Shown here: one piece after another, positions 26,305 through 34,808 of the stretch
Layout: the number at the start of each line of letters is the position of its first letter
Numbering within the stretch: the first letter of the stretch is position 1
Assembly (NCBI GenBank): GCA_964418595.1
Contig: CAYQMF010000025.1
Span: 1-61,547, forward strand
DNA length: 61,547 nt
Direction: 5' to 3'
From: CAYQMF01 sp964418595
GTDB taxonomy: Bacteria > Planctomycetota > UBA1135 > UBA2386
Notes under the pieces: model-generated
What the model saw: only the letters and a program-made list of their open reading frames with translations
Told to the model about the DNA's origin: nothing
Database searches by the model: none
Translations under genes and position numbers: made by a program

Positions 26305-28116
26305 TCAGCCGCCGGCCGGCGCCGGGAACTCGAGCCAGGTCTCCTGACCGGGCTCCACCGCGATGTCGTTCTGGACGACCGCCAGTTCGTCGCCGCGGGC
26401 GAGCCCGAGCAGGCGCACGCGGTACCGCCCGGGCACCAGCGCGTCGAAGACGAACTCCCCGTCGCGCACGCTCGCGGTCGGCTGGCGGACACCGCGGGAG
26501 GCGTTCGGCTGGGACGCCTCATCGACGCGCGCGGCCTCGACTCGGACCCGGCGACCGTCGTCGCCGAGGTTGCCGACCCGCCCGCGGATCGTGCCCGCGC
26601 GCGCGACGGTGAGGTGCAGGACCGGCGTCGCCGCGGCTTTCACCACCGCGTCGGCGTCGACGCGGAGGTAGCCTGCGCGGCGCACCTGCACGCGATAGCG
26701 ACCGGCAGCGAGCGGCGCCGACGCGAAGGCACCGTCGGCGTCCGATCGCGACACCGAGAGTGCGACCGACGCGCCGGTCTGCACGAGTTCGCCTTCGCCG
26801 ATCGGTGCCAGCACCGTGATCTCCGCGCCGGGCACCGGGCGCCCCCGCTCGTCGCGCAGCACGCCGCTCAGGGCTGTTCCCGTCGGCGCGCCCAGCAGGA
26901 GCGGCCCCTCGTCGTCGCGACCCATCCAGAACGGCGTCGAGATCGCCGGCGCGTGCGTGTCGCTGAGCACGACGAGGCGGGCAGTGGTGTGGATGCCGAG
27001 CGGGAGGCGGAAGCGTCCGTGCGCGGCTTCGTCGGGAGTCGGCGTGAACGGTGAGCCGAGGCAGCGCCACGGGCCCGTGTCGGTCTCGCTCGACACGAGG
27101 ATCTGCACGCTCGTGATCCCGACCTCGGCGCTCGATCCCGCCTCGACGACCCGACCATGGACCGCGCGCGTGGGTGTCAGCGTGATGACCAGGTCCCTCG
27201 AGTCGGTGGCACAGACGCGGCCGAAGGGGAGGAAGTCGCGGTGGCCGACGATGACCCGCGCGTTGCCTCGTGGCAGCGGCGCCAGCACGAAGGCGCCCTG
27301 CGCGTCGCTGGCGACGCGCACCGACACGCCGGCATCGCCTCGCGCCTGCCCGATCTGCGCCTCGATGGTGGCGCCGGCGATCGGGACGCCGGCATCGGTC
27401 TGCACCCGACCGGACAGCGCGCGCGCGCCATCGACCTGGAGTTCGATGCCCCGCTCGGTCTCGCCGGCCGCGAGCTCCACGCGGACCGCCGATCCCTGGA
27501 CGTAGCCGGGCGCCTCGGCGCGCAGCGCATGGCAGCCGGCAGCGAGGCCGTGCACCGCGAAGGCTCCGTCCGCATCCGCAGTCGTGGTGACCTCGCCCGC
27601 GGCGACCGAGGCGTTCGACACCGGGCGACCCTGGTCGTCGATCACGCGCCCGACGACTCCGGCGCCGGGATGGAGCACGAGGTCGCCGAGATCGACGATC
27701 GAGTCCGGCCAGAGCGTGATGCGCCGCACCAGGGTGGCGGCGCCCGCGTGCGCGACTGCAAGCGAAGCGTCGTCACAGGCGAGCACCGCGGCGAGCGCGA
27801 AGCGACCGTCGGCCCCGGTCTCGGTCCGGTGCGAAGTCCCGGGCAGCGTGATCGTCGCGCCGCACACGACGGCGGGTGGGGCCTCGCCGGCGGCTGCCTG
27901 GACGATCCGGCCCCGCACCGAGCACGTCCCCGAAGATGGTGCGATGTCGGCGACGAGCGCGCGCTCGACGAGGAACGGCCCTGCGTCGGCCTCGGCGGAG
28001 GTCGGTGGCGCGGTCGCGGCCGTCACAGGCGCGACGGCTGCGTCGCTGGACCAGCACAACAGGCCCAAGGTGACAACTCCGAGGACCGGGACGGCAAACA
28101 GGAAGGAGGCGCGCAT
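26305..28116 (-). CDS. Exported carboxypeptidase-regulatory-like repeat protein
   Basis: About 603 residues with a signal peptide or anchor (FLFAVPVLGVVTLGLLCWSS). It consists of at least five beta-sandwich modules of the carboxypeptidase-regulatory type: GVVGRVIDDQGRPVSNASVA, ALSGRVQTDAGVPIAGATIE, ALSGVLRDERGRPVPGAEIT, TIRGRVGNLGDDGRRVRVEA. Between them are typical DADGAFASAPLAAGRYRV turns. No enzyme domain is present. The ATG at 28116 precedes the signal sequence; the longer frame to 28338 overlaps the neighbouring gene antisense. It probably decorates the cell surface and shares architecture with the protein at 19406-22009. Confidence 0.8.
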   Translation of the reverse strand: MRASFLFAVPVLGVVTLGLLCWSSDAAVAPVTAATAPPTSAEADAGPFLVERALVADIAPSSGTCSVRGRIVQAAAGEAPPAVVCGATITLPGTSHRTETGADGRFALAAVLACDDASLAVAHAGAATLVRRITLWPDSIVDLGDLVLHPGAGVVGRVIDDQGRPVSNASVAAGEVTTTADADGAFAVHGLAAGCHALRAEAPGYVQGSAVRVELAAGETERGIELQVDGARALSGRVQTDAGVPIAGATIEAQIGQARGDAGVSVRVASDAQGAFVLAPLPRGNARVIVGHRDFLPFGRVCATDSRDLVITLTPTRAVHGRVVEAGSSAEVGITSVQILVSSETDTGPWRCLGSPFTPTPDEAAHGRFRLPLGIHTTARLVVLSDTHAPAISTPFWMGRDDEGPLLLGAPTGTALSGVLRDERGRPVPGAEITVLAPIGEGELVQTGASVALSVSRSDADGAFASAPLAAGRYRVQVRRAGYLRVDADAVVKAAATPVLHLTVARAGTIRGRVGNLGDDGRRVRVEAARVDEASQPNASRGVRQPTASVRDGEFVFDALVPGRYRVRLLGLARGDELAVVQNDIAVEPGQETWLEFPAPAGG

Positions 28117-28201
28117 CGGGACACCCGGGAACGAGGTCGAGACAGACGAGCGAACCAGGCCGCCCGGCCGCATGGGCCGGGCGGCCGCACATCGCCGGGC
28201 C

Positions 28202-30079
28202 CTACTGCACGGCTTCGACCGCGGTGATCGCGAGGGTGAGGCAGGCGTGGATCGACTGCGACGCGACCGGGTCGGTGATGAGGTCGAGCCGGAAGCCCGA
28301 GTGCCGCACGTCGGGCGCCGCCCGCAGCGCGACGCCATCGGTGCGCAGCAGGACGCGCGACAGCGCGTGCAGGGTCGAGCGCCGGTGCGCCTCGATCTGC
28401 TGCGAGCTGCCCTGACAGCTCACCGTGCGATCGAGCCAGAAGGCCCGCCACGCCGCCACGCGCAGCGCGTTGCGCATCCAGCGCTTGGCGATCCGGGCAC
28501 GCCGGGCCTGGTGGTTCGAGTTGCTGCTGGTCCCCGCGTAGAAGCTGCTGAGGGGCAGGCCGGCCACGTAGCAGTCGACCTCGTGGATCTTGGCGCGGGC
28601 GAAGTCGGCCGCGTCGATGGCTTCGAGTTCCATCGTGTCGGGAGCCGAGTCCGCGAACCCGTCGTTCACGACCAGCTCGACCACGTAGGTGCCGGCCACG
28701 TCGGGGCTCAAGGTCGGCGTGGCCGTCGTGTCGCCCACCAGCATCGCCGCGCTGCCGCTCGGCGCCGAGACCAGCGTCCACTGGAAGGTCAGCGGGTCGA
28801 GGTCGGGATCGGAGCTGTTGCTGCCATCGAGCTGGATCGCGACGTTGGTCGCGGTGGTGGCGTCGGCGCCGGCGTCCGCCGTCGGCGCCGCGTTCGGTTC
28901 GGCGGCGGTGATCACGACCTGATCGATGGCGCTGGTCTGGCTGGAGCCATCGGTCACCGCGAGGTCGATCGTGTAGTCGCCGGCCACGTCCGGCGTGAGG
29001 GTGGGCAGCGCCGAAGTGGCGCCGACCAGCGTCGCCATGCTGCCCGCCGGCGCGCTGCTGATGCTCCACGCGTACAGCAGGCTCGCGGGCGCGGTGAGGT
29101 CATCGGTGGACAGGCTGCCATCGAGCTGCACGGTGGTGTGGATGACCGCGAGCTGGTCGGGGCCGGCGTTCGCCACCGGCGGATCGTCGACCGTGACGGT
29201 GATGAGGACCTGGTCGGGTTCGCTCGCGAGACCCTGTGCGTCCGTGACGACGAGTTGCGCGGTGTAGTCACCGTCGAGGTCCGGCACGAAGGTCGGCGTC
29301 GCGGTGTCCGCGGCCGCCAGGCTCGCCCCGCTGCCCGCCGGCGCGCCGATGAGCGACCACGCGTACTGCAGGCTGGCGCTCGGCGTGTAGTCGTCGGAGC
29401 CACTCCCGGCGAGGGCGATGGCCTGACCGGTCGGCTGGGTCAGGCTCTGGTCGACACCCGCGTCCGCAACGGGGGGCGCGTTCTTCAGGAACACCTTGAA
29501 CGCCGCGTCACCGAGGTGGGTGCTCGAGCCGCGGAAGAGATCGCCCGGGGCGTACAGGTCGGCGAGGTCGGAGCGGCGGATGCCCAATCCGTACAGGCGG
29601 TGCACGGGGTCGGCGACGCCGCCCACGCGCGGCGCCGCGAGGCGAATGCCGAGCTTGCTGCCGACCTCGACCGGGATGTTCAGGTGCGCGAGATCGATGT
29701 ACGTCGCGTGCACCGCGTCGAGCGCGAGCGGCGCGTCGGGGCCGACCTGGCTCTCGGTGAGCGTGACCGTGCCGAGCACCGAGGCCATTGCCACGCCGTA
29801 CGTCGTGTCGAGGACCTCGACGGTGCAGTCCGGCATGGGCTCGGGTTCGGTGTTGTAGACGACGAGGCGAACCTCCACCCCCGCCAGAGTGCCGGCGAGG
29901 CCGGCGGTGAAGGTCTGAGTGAGCTGGTTGGGGGGCTCGAAGAGAGGCGCGCCGTGTGGGTCGTCGAGCTGGTACTGGTCGACGATGCCCTGGCCGACCG
30001 CGGGCGTGGCAAGGATGGTCGCGACGAGCAGCGCGAGAGACGCGAGGCTCGGAGTGGCGGGTCTTGGTGAGGTGAACAT
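28202..30079 (-). CDS. Secreted PKD-repeat protein
   Basis: About 625 residues. A signal peptide (SLASLALLVATILATPAVGQ) is followed by a domain of about 180 residues that begins IVDQYQLDDPHG and looks beta-rich, then three PKD/K319-like modules starting PPVADAGVDQS, PPVANAGPDQL and APTADAGADA, each with strands such as LQYAWSLIGAPAGSGASL. The last roughly 130 residues are helical and basic (NHQARRARIAKRWMRNALRV) and unlike any family I know. PKD domains mediate extracellular protein or polysaccharide contacts. The start at 30079 is supported by the signal peptide and a perfect AGGAGG Shine-Dalgarno sequence. It may share a transcript with the downstream carboxypeptidase-regulatory protein, 85 bases away. 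Confidence 0.82.
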   Translation of the reverse strand: MFTSPRPATPSLASLALLVATILATPAVGQGIVDQYQLDDPHGAPLFEPPNQLTQTFTAGLAGTLAGVEVRLVVYNTEPEPMPDCTVEVLDTTYGVAMASVLGTVTLTESQVGPDAPLALDAVHATYIDLAHLNIPVEVGSKLGIRLAAPRVGGVADPVHRLYGLGIRRSDLADLYAPGDLFRGSSTHLGDAAFKVFLKNAPPVADAGVDQSLTQPTGQAIALAGSGSDDYTPSASLQYAWSLIGAPAGSGASLAAADTATPTFVPDLDGDYTAQLVVTDAQGLASEPDQVLITVTVDDPPVANAGPDQLAVIHTTVQLDGSLSTDDLTAPASLLYAWSISSAPAGSMATLVGATSALPTLTPDVAGDYTIDLAVTDGSSQTSAIDQVVITAAEPNAAPTADAGADATTATNVAIQLDGSNSSDPDLDPLTFQWTLVSAPSGSAAMLVGDTTATPTLSPDVAGTYVVELVVNDGFADSAPDTMELEAIDAADFARAKIHEVDCYVAGLPLSSFYAGTSSNSNHQARRARIAKRWMRNALRVAAWRAFWLDRTVSCQGSSQQIEAHRRSTLHALSRVLLRTDGVALRAAPDVRHSGFRLDLITDPVASQSIHACLTLAITAVEAVQ

Positions 30080-30085
30080 CGCAGT

Positions 30086-30091
30086 CCTCCT
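30086..30091 (-). promoter_or_regulatory. Strong Shine-Dalgarno site
   Basis: On the minus strand AGGAGG lies six bases before the ATG at 30079. This is a consensus ribosome binding site and decides the start of the PKD protein. Such clear sites are rare in this window. Confidence 0.8.
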
Positions 30092-30235
30092 GTGTCGTTG
30101 CGGTGGGAGTCCCTGGAGCCGAACCGGACGGCATCGATGACCACCACCGACGCCGCGGCCATCCAGAGAGGCGCGGGCTGCGGCGAGCCGACGACACGGA
30201 ATCCCGGCGAACTGCGGCGAGGATCGGGACAGGTC

Positions 30236-30268
30236 TGGGCTGCAAGGGCCGCGAATTGTTGCCTCGCG
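30236..30268 (+). repeat. Short dispersed repeat, copy 1
   Basis: The core tgggctgcaagggccgcg with the following aattgttgc resembles 53709-53740 (tgggctgcgagagccgcg, aatcgtcgc) in the same orientation. Both copies lie in intergenic DNA upstream of leftward genes. In the minus-strand reading both contain the codons for FAALAA. The 415-base gap 30080-30494 otherwise holds the ribosome binding site, the copy C cloverleaf repeat and no recognisable gene. Confidence 0.45.
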
Positions 30269-30307
30269 CACAAACTTGGCGAGGCCCGCAACTCGCCACG
30301 CTCGTCG

Positions 30308-30415
30308 AATTCGCCACGCCCGAGCGGCCCTGGAAGCCCCAGACGATAGCCATCGCCGGCGGCCCCTTCTGGCGTCGCGCAGCGACGCATCAACCCTTCG
30401 GGTTGCGGCCGCCGG
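30308..30415 (-). repeat. Cloverleaf-like dispersed repeat, copy C
   Basis: The inverted counterpart of copy A. On the plus strand the outer stem is CCGGCGGCC (30356-30364) against GGCCGCCGG (30407-30415). Inside are the perfect hairpins GCGTCGC/GCGACGC with loop GCA (30372-30388) and CAACCC/GGGTTG with loop TTC (30391-30405). The flanking stretch 30308-30355 (attcgccacgcccgagcgg onward) corresponds to the tail of copy A. It lies about 80 bases before the SLC13 permease gene. Confidence 0.78.
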
Positions 30416-30494
30416 CCGCGATGGGGATCTCCCGCGAACAGGGTTGAAAGGTCGGGCCCGCGCTCCGCTTCATCGCAAGAATGGTCGGTGAAGA

Positions 30495-32336
30495 ATGCTC
30501 GCGATCGCCACTGCTTCCCTCGGCACGGACGGGGTGCTGGTGCTCTGCGCCACGGCCGTGTTCCTGGTCCTGCTCGTCACCGAGCGCGCATCCTTCGTGG
30601 CGCTGGGTCTGCTGCTCATCGTCACGCTGCCGCTGCTCGGCGTGATCGACGCCAGCGCCGCGGTCGCCGGCTTCGCCAACAAGGCGGTGCTCACCATCGC
30701 GGGCCTCTACGTCATCGGCGAGGGCCTCACCCACACCGGCGCGATGGAGTTCTTCGGCCGGCTGCTCGATCGCGTCAGCGCCGGCAAGGAGTGGCGGCTG
30801 GTGTTCGTGCTGTGCGCGCTGGCGGCATCGATGTCGGCCTTCCTCAACGACACCGCAGTGGTGGTCGTGATGATCCCGGTGCTGCTCAAGCTGTCGGCGC
30901 GCAGCGGCGTACCGGCGTCGCGGCTGATGATGCCGCTCGCATTCGCGTCGCTCCTGGGCGGCATCTGCACGCTGGTGGGCACCTCGACCAACCTGATCGT
31001 GAGTGGGCTGGCCGAGCGGCTCGGTGCGGCACCGCTGACCATGTTCAGCGTCACACCGGTGGGCGTGCCGATGGCGCTCGTCGGGATCGCCTTCCTCACC
31101 TTGCTGTCGCGGCGCCTGTTGCCGGACCACCAGAGCCTGACCGTGATGATGGAGAAGGCGCCGCAGCGCGACTTCGTGACCGAGCTGAGCGTCGGGGCGG
31201 ACAGCGGGCTGGTGGGCAAGCGCTACGCCGAGCCGCTCACCGCGGGCGGTGCCACGGTGCTCTGCTACGTGCGGGACGAGGCGCTGCAGCAGCGGCCGTT
31301 CGACGACGCCACCGTGCAGGCCCGCGACGTGATCGTGATCAGCGGCAGCCTCGACGCCTTCACGAACCTCACCGGGACCGCGGGGCTCGACTGGCTGCAC
31401 GGCGTGAAGGTCGACCCGCGCGCGGTCGAGCTGTTCGAGGTCGCGCTCGCGCCGCGCTCGACGCTCGCCGGGCAGCGTCTGGCGCGCCTGGGGCTGCACC
31501 GCGACTTCGGGGTCACGCCGATGGCCGTGCTGCGCGCAGGGCGGCATCTGCACGAGCGGATCGGACAACTGGTCGTGCATCCCGGCGACGTGCTGCTGGT
31601 GAGCGGCGACGAAGCGTCGCGGCAGCGCCTGCGCCAGAGCCAGGACTTCTTCATGCTGGCCGGTGAGCCGCGCGCCGCCAAGCTGCCGGCGCATGCCCTC
31701 ACCGCGATGCTGATCGCGGTCGGCGTGATCGTCCTGCTCACGCTGCAGTCGGTGTTCTCGTGGAAGGCGCTTCCGGCCAGCTCGGTCGCCCTGGCCGGCG
31801 CGATGGCGATGGTGGGCGCCGGCGTGCTCACCACGCGGCGCGCGTTCCGCGCGATCGACTGGCCGATCCTCGTGTTCCTCGCCGGCACGCTCGCGCTCGG
31901 GGAAGCGATGCGCGCGACCGGCGTCGCGTCGTGGTGCGCCGATCACCTGCTGGTGGTCCTGCAGCCGCTCGGCGCGGCGGCGGTGGCGAGCGGCTTCGTG
32001 CTGCTCGGGCTCGGCTTCAACTTCCTCATCGCGCACAGCGCGGTCGCCGTGCTGTTCACGCCCATCGCGATCGCGGCGGCGGGCCAGCTCGCCGCCGCGC
32101 GCGAGTTCGGGGTCGACTCCGCGGAGACGCAGGCCCTGGTCCGGGCCATGCTGCTCGCGGTGTGCTACGGCGGCTCGATGTGCTTCGCGACGCCGATCGC
32201 GCACCAGGTGAACCTGATGGTGTGCGGGCCAGGAGGCTACCGGTACCGCGACTTCCTGAAGCTCGGCCTGCCGCTGTCGCTCGTGGTGTGGCTCGTGGCG
32301 TCGGTGGGGATCCCGCTGGCGACCGGGATCCGTTGA
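30495..32336 (+). CDS. SLC13-family permease with central RCK/TrkA-C domains
   Basis: About 613 residues. Two membrane halves (residues 1-210 and about 395-613) flank two TrkA-C-like soluble domains (GADSGLVGKRYAEPLTAGGA, GQRLARLGLHRDFGVTPMAV). The first half carries FLNDTAVVVVMIPVL and LVGTSTNLIVSGLA, the second AHSAVAVLFTPIAIAAAGQL and ATPIAHQVNLMVCGPGGY, the paired substrate/sodium motifs of divalent anion symporters. It should move an anionic solute such as sulfate or dicarboxylate into the cell; the exact substrate cannot be read. The start at 30495 gives a short N-terminus before the first membrane helix. Confidence 0.9.
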   Translation: MLAIATASLGTDGVLVLCATAVFLVLLVTERASFVALGLLLIVTLPLLGVIDASAAVAGFANKAVLTIAGLYVIGEGLTHTGAMEFFGRLLDRVSAGKEWRLVFVLCALAASMSAFLNDTAVVVVMIPVLLKLSARSGVPASRLMMPLAFASLLGGICTLVGTSTNLIVSGLAERLGAAPLTMFSVTPVGVPMALVGIAFLTLLSRRLLPDHQSLTVMMEKAPQRDFVTELSVGADSGLVGKRYAEPLTAGGATVLCYVRDEALQQRPFDDATVQARDVIVISGSLDAFTNLTGTAGLDWLHGVKVDPRAVELFEVALAPRSTLAGQRLARLGLHRDFGVTPMAVLRAGRHLHERIGQLVVHPGDVLLVSGDEASRQRLRQSQDFFMLAGEPRAAKLPAHALTAMLIAVGVIVLLTLQSVFSWKALPASSVALAGAMAMVGAGVLTTRRAFRAIDWPILVFLAGTLALGEAMRATGVASWCADHLLVVLQPLGAAAVASGFVLLGLGFNFLIAHSAVAVLFTPIAIAAAGQLAAAREFGVDSAETQALVRAMLLAVCYGGSMCFATPIAHQVNLMVCGPGGYRYRDFLKLGLPLSLVVWLVASVGIPLATGIR

Positions 32337-32352
32337 GGGCGGCGCGCCGGGC

Positions 32353-33306
32353 TCACTTCGCGATCGAGACCAAGGTCACCTGGAACACCAGCGTCGCGTT
32401 CGGCGGGACGTCCTGGCCCGCGCCGCGGTCCCCGTAGGCGAGGGCGGGCGGGATGGTGAACTGGAACGTCGCCCCCGGCTGCATGAGGAGGAGCCCTTCG
32501 CCGAAGCCCTTCACCACGTGCCGGAGCTGCAAGGTCGTCGGCTCGCCGCGCAGGTAGCTCGTGTCGAACGGCGTGCCGTCCTCGAGCCAGCCCGTGTAGT
32601 GCACGGTCACGGTGCTGTCGGCCTGGGGGAACGCGCCCGCGCCGGCGCGGAGCTGTTCGTACTGGAGCCCGCTCGCGGTGGTGATGCGCTTGCTCGCCGG
32701 CGTAGGTGCGAACGCCGGTGCGCCTTCGGCGAGCCGGTCGTCGACGTCCGCGACGAGGTCGCCGTGCAGGCGGAACGGTCCCCAGGCGATCGCGATGGAG
32801 ATGTTCTTCTTCACCTTGCGGTCCACGGCGAGCGTGATCGTGAAGTTCTCCGCGATGTCGTCGACGCGCGTGAATCGCATGGGCACGTACCGCTCCGGGT
32901 CGGTGTTGACGCCGCGGCTGCCGGGGCGGTTGGCGGCGTCGATCTTCGCAGGCGACTTGAAGCCCAGGGTCCAGGCGCCAGCGGCGTCACGGTGCACGCC
33001 GAGGTACCACCGGCCGCTGGGCAACGTCCGACCGCCCGCTTCCAGGGCGACGCCGGTGTCGAGGACGGTCCAGGTCCCGGATCCGAGGAAGTAGAACGAC
33101 TGCTCCGTGTCGGGGGGGAGACTCGCCTCGTACTGCGGTCGCCACTTGCCCGCGCCGTAGTCGATCGAGAGCCGCTGGCTGCCCGAGCGCCCGAACCAGT
33201 CGATGCGGGTCACCTGGCGCGTCGCCGTCGACACGTTGGCGGAGTACTGCGCCGTGAGGGCGCTCGCGGTGAAGAGGGCAGAGAGAAGGAGGATCGGTCG
33301 GCGCAT
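32353..33306 (-). CDS. Exported DUF2911-FKBP fusion peptidyl-prolyl isomerase
   Basis: About 317 residues with a signal peptide (PILLLSALFTASALTAQY). Residues about 30-190 match DUF2911 proteins (GAGKWRPQYEASLPPDTEQS, WTLGFKSPAKID, ITLAVDRKVKKNISIAIAWG). Residues about 205-317 are a complete FKBP domain: SGLQYEQLRAGAGAFPQADS, VTVHYTGWLEDGTPFD, VVKGFGEGLLLMQPGATFQF, IPPALAYGDRGAG and the final ATLVFQVTLVSI. It should assist protein folding outside the cytoplasm. The combination of the two domains in one chain is uncommon in my experience. It is convergent with the permease and divergent from the Asp-box protein. Confidence 0.88.
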   Translation of the reverse strand: MRRPILLLSALFTASALTAQYSANVSTATRQVTRIDWFGRSGSQRLSIDYGAGKWRPQYEASLPPDTEQSFYFLGSGTWTVLDTGVALEAGGRTLPSGRWYLGVHRDAAGAWTLGFKSPAKIDAANRPGSRGVNTDPERYVPMRFTRVDDIAENFTITLAVDRKVKKNISIAIAWGPFRLHGDLVADVDDRLAEGAPAFAPTPASKRITTASGLQYEQLRAGAGAFPQADSTVTVHYTGWLEDGTPFDTSYLRGEPTTLQLRHVVKGFGEGLLLMQPGATFQFTIPPALAYGDRGAGQDVPPNATLVFQVTLVSIAK

Positions 33307-33376
33307 GGGCGCGGAGCCTAGCGAGCCGGGCGGGGGCGCTGGTCACGGCTCGGTCACGGCACGTAGGATCCCGGGT

Positions 33377-34696
33377 GTGCTCACGGTCATGCTCGTCGCA
33401 GCCGCATCCATCTTCGGCCTGCAGCAGGTCGTCGAAGTCTGTCGGGCGGCGGAAGGAACGACCGTGCGCACGATGGACGTGCACTGCCGCGCCTCGGCGG
33501 TGCGGGCGGACGGATCACTCTTCACCATCGTGGCGGAGGAGCGCGCGGGCGCGTCTGGTCTCGATCGACAGCGCCTCCTGCTCTGCGCGAGCAAGGACGG
33601 GGGGCGGACGTGGGCGACCGTCGCGGCCTGGAGCGTCGGGTTGCTGGGGGAGGCCTCGCTCGTGGCGGATCCGGCACCGGAGCGGCCCGTCGTGCACGTG
33701 GTGTTCACGAGCCGCGACAACGAAGCCGGCGAGCTCGGGCTCGCGCACCGGGTCTTCGGCGTGGAGGAGAGCACCTGGCTCGGCGAGGCGACGGTGGTGC
33801 ACGTGCCGGCGGATGGCGACGGTCAGTTCCAGGTCGCCGACGTCGAGGTCGGGAGCGACGGCGCGTTGTTCGTCGCGGCCCTCGGGTTCACGGCGCGCGA
33901 CCGCGGATTGGGCCGCCGGCCTGCGGTGCTGTTTCGGCGCGAGCCGAAGACGGGGGCGTGGGCGGACCCGGTGCGGCTCAACGGGGCGAGTGAAGGCGAT
34001 CTCGCGGTGCTGGCGCTGCGTGGCCCGGAGCTGCTCAGTGGGTATCGCGCCCGCGCGCCGGTGAGTGCGTTGATGCTCCGGCGAATGGCGCTCGCCACGG
34101 GCGAGCTGGCGGCGGAGCGCGCCATCACCGACCTCGGCGACCCGATCCTGCCCACCGACGGTGCGATCCCGGAGGAACGGCTCGCGGCCCTGGCTCGCCG
34201 GCCGCTGCACGCGCCGCGGGCCTTCTCGATGCTGCACGATGCCGACGGCGAGGTGCGCGTTCTGCAGGTGGTCACATCGGTGTTCGGGTCGGAGCTCCGG
34301 CTCACGACCGATCCGGAGGGTCGACCGAGCCACGAGCGTGTCGACACGGACCTGCCGGCGCCGATGCGCGGCGAGGACTTCCAGCACTTCGGGTTGGCGC
34401 GCGGACCCGGCGCCGAGCTGTACGCGATCTGGTCGAGGCTTCGCGACGACCACGCGACACTCTGGTGGCGGCGGCTGGGCGACGATCGCGCGAGCGAGCC
34501 GCGCCTCATCGCCACCGGCGGCCCGGGCGCGTTCACGCGCGTCAACACCGTGCGCTCGGCGCACGCGGACTGCACGTGGTTTGCGGTGGCGTCCGGGTCG
34601 TGGACCGACGCTCCGGGCGGCAAGGTCGTGGCGGTCGGTGTGATCCCTGCGCGCGTGACGCGCGCGGTCGATCCGCCCACTGTCCGCCGCAAGTGA
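33377..34696 (+). CDS. Asp-box (sialidase-like propeller) protein
   Basis: About 439 residues from GTG 33377 (ATG 33389 is also possible). The motif LCASKDGGRTWATVAAW is a canonical Asp-box of BNR/sialidase propellers; later strands (VADVEVGSDGALFVAALGFT, LYAIWSRLRDDHATLWWRRL) continue a six-bladed propeller. The sialidase arginine triad is not evident, so enzymatic activity is doubtful. The N-terminus (VAAASIFGLQQVVEV) is only weakly hydrophobic, so export is uncertain. It sits alone between a divergent FKBP gene and the sigma-fusion gene. Confidence 0.65.
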   Translation: MLTVMLVAAASIFGLQQVVEVCRAAEGTTVRTMDVHCRASAVRADGSLFTIVAEERAGASGLDRQRLLLCASKDGGRTWATVAAWSVGLLGEASLVADPAPERPVVHVVFTSRDNEAGELGLAHRVFGVEESTWLGEATVVHVPADGDGQFQVADVEVGSDGALFVAALGFTARDRGLGRRPAVLFRREPKTGAWADPVRLNGASEGDLAVLALRGPELLSGYRARAPVSALMLRRMALATGELAAERAITDLGDPILPTDGAIPEERLAALARRPLHAPRAFSMLHDADGEVRVLQVVTSVFGSELRLTTDPEGRPSHERVDTDLPAPMRGEDFQHFGLARGPGAELYAIWSRLRDDHATLWWRRLGDDRASEPRLIATGGPGAFTRVNTVRSAHADCTWFAVASGSWTDAPGGKVVAVGVIPARVTRAVDPPTVRRK

Positions 34697-34753
34697 CCGG
34701 CGCGGGTCACGGCAGGACGAGCGGGACGGCGCCAAGCGGCCGGGCTTCGCCTG

Positions 34754-34781
34754 GGGAGACTGCACGGTTGCACAATCTCCC
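34754..34781 (+). promoter_or_regulatory. Hairpin in leader of sigma-fusion gene
   Basis: GGGAGA (34754-34759) pairs with TCTCCC (34776-34781) around a loop that itself contains TGCA-CGGT-TGCA. It lies 27 bases before the ATG at 34809. It may be a leader structure or the end of the preceding transcript. Confidence 0.3.
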
Positions 34782-34808
34782 GAGCAGGAACCCGCAGGCG
34801 CGGCATTG

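Noticed and set aside
22329..26522. Very long minus-strand open frame opposite the sigma factor and kinase genes
   Set aside because: It is antisense to two clearly coding genes, is rich in Arg, His, Pro and Ala, and shows no domain. Such shadow frames are expected at this GC content.
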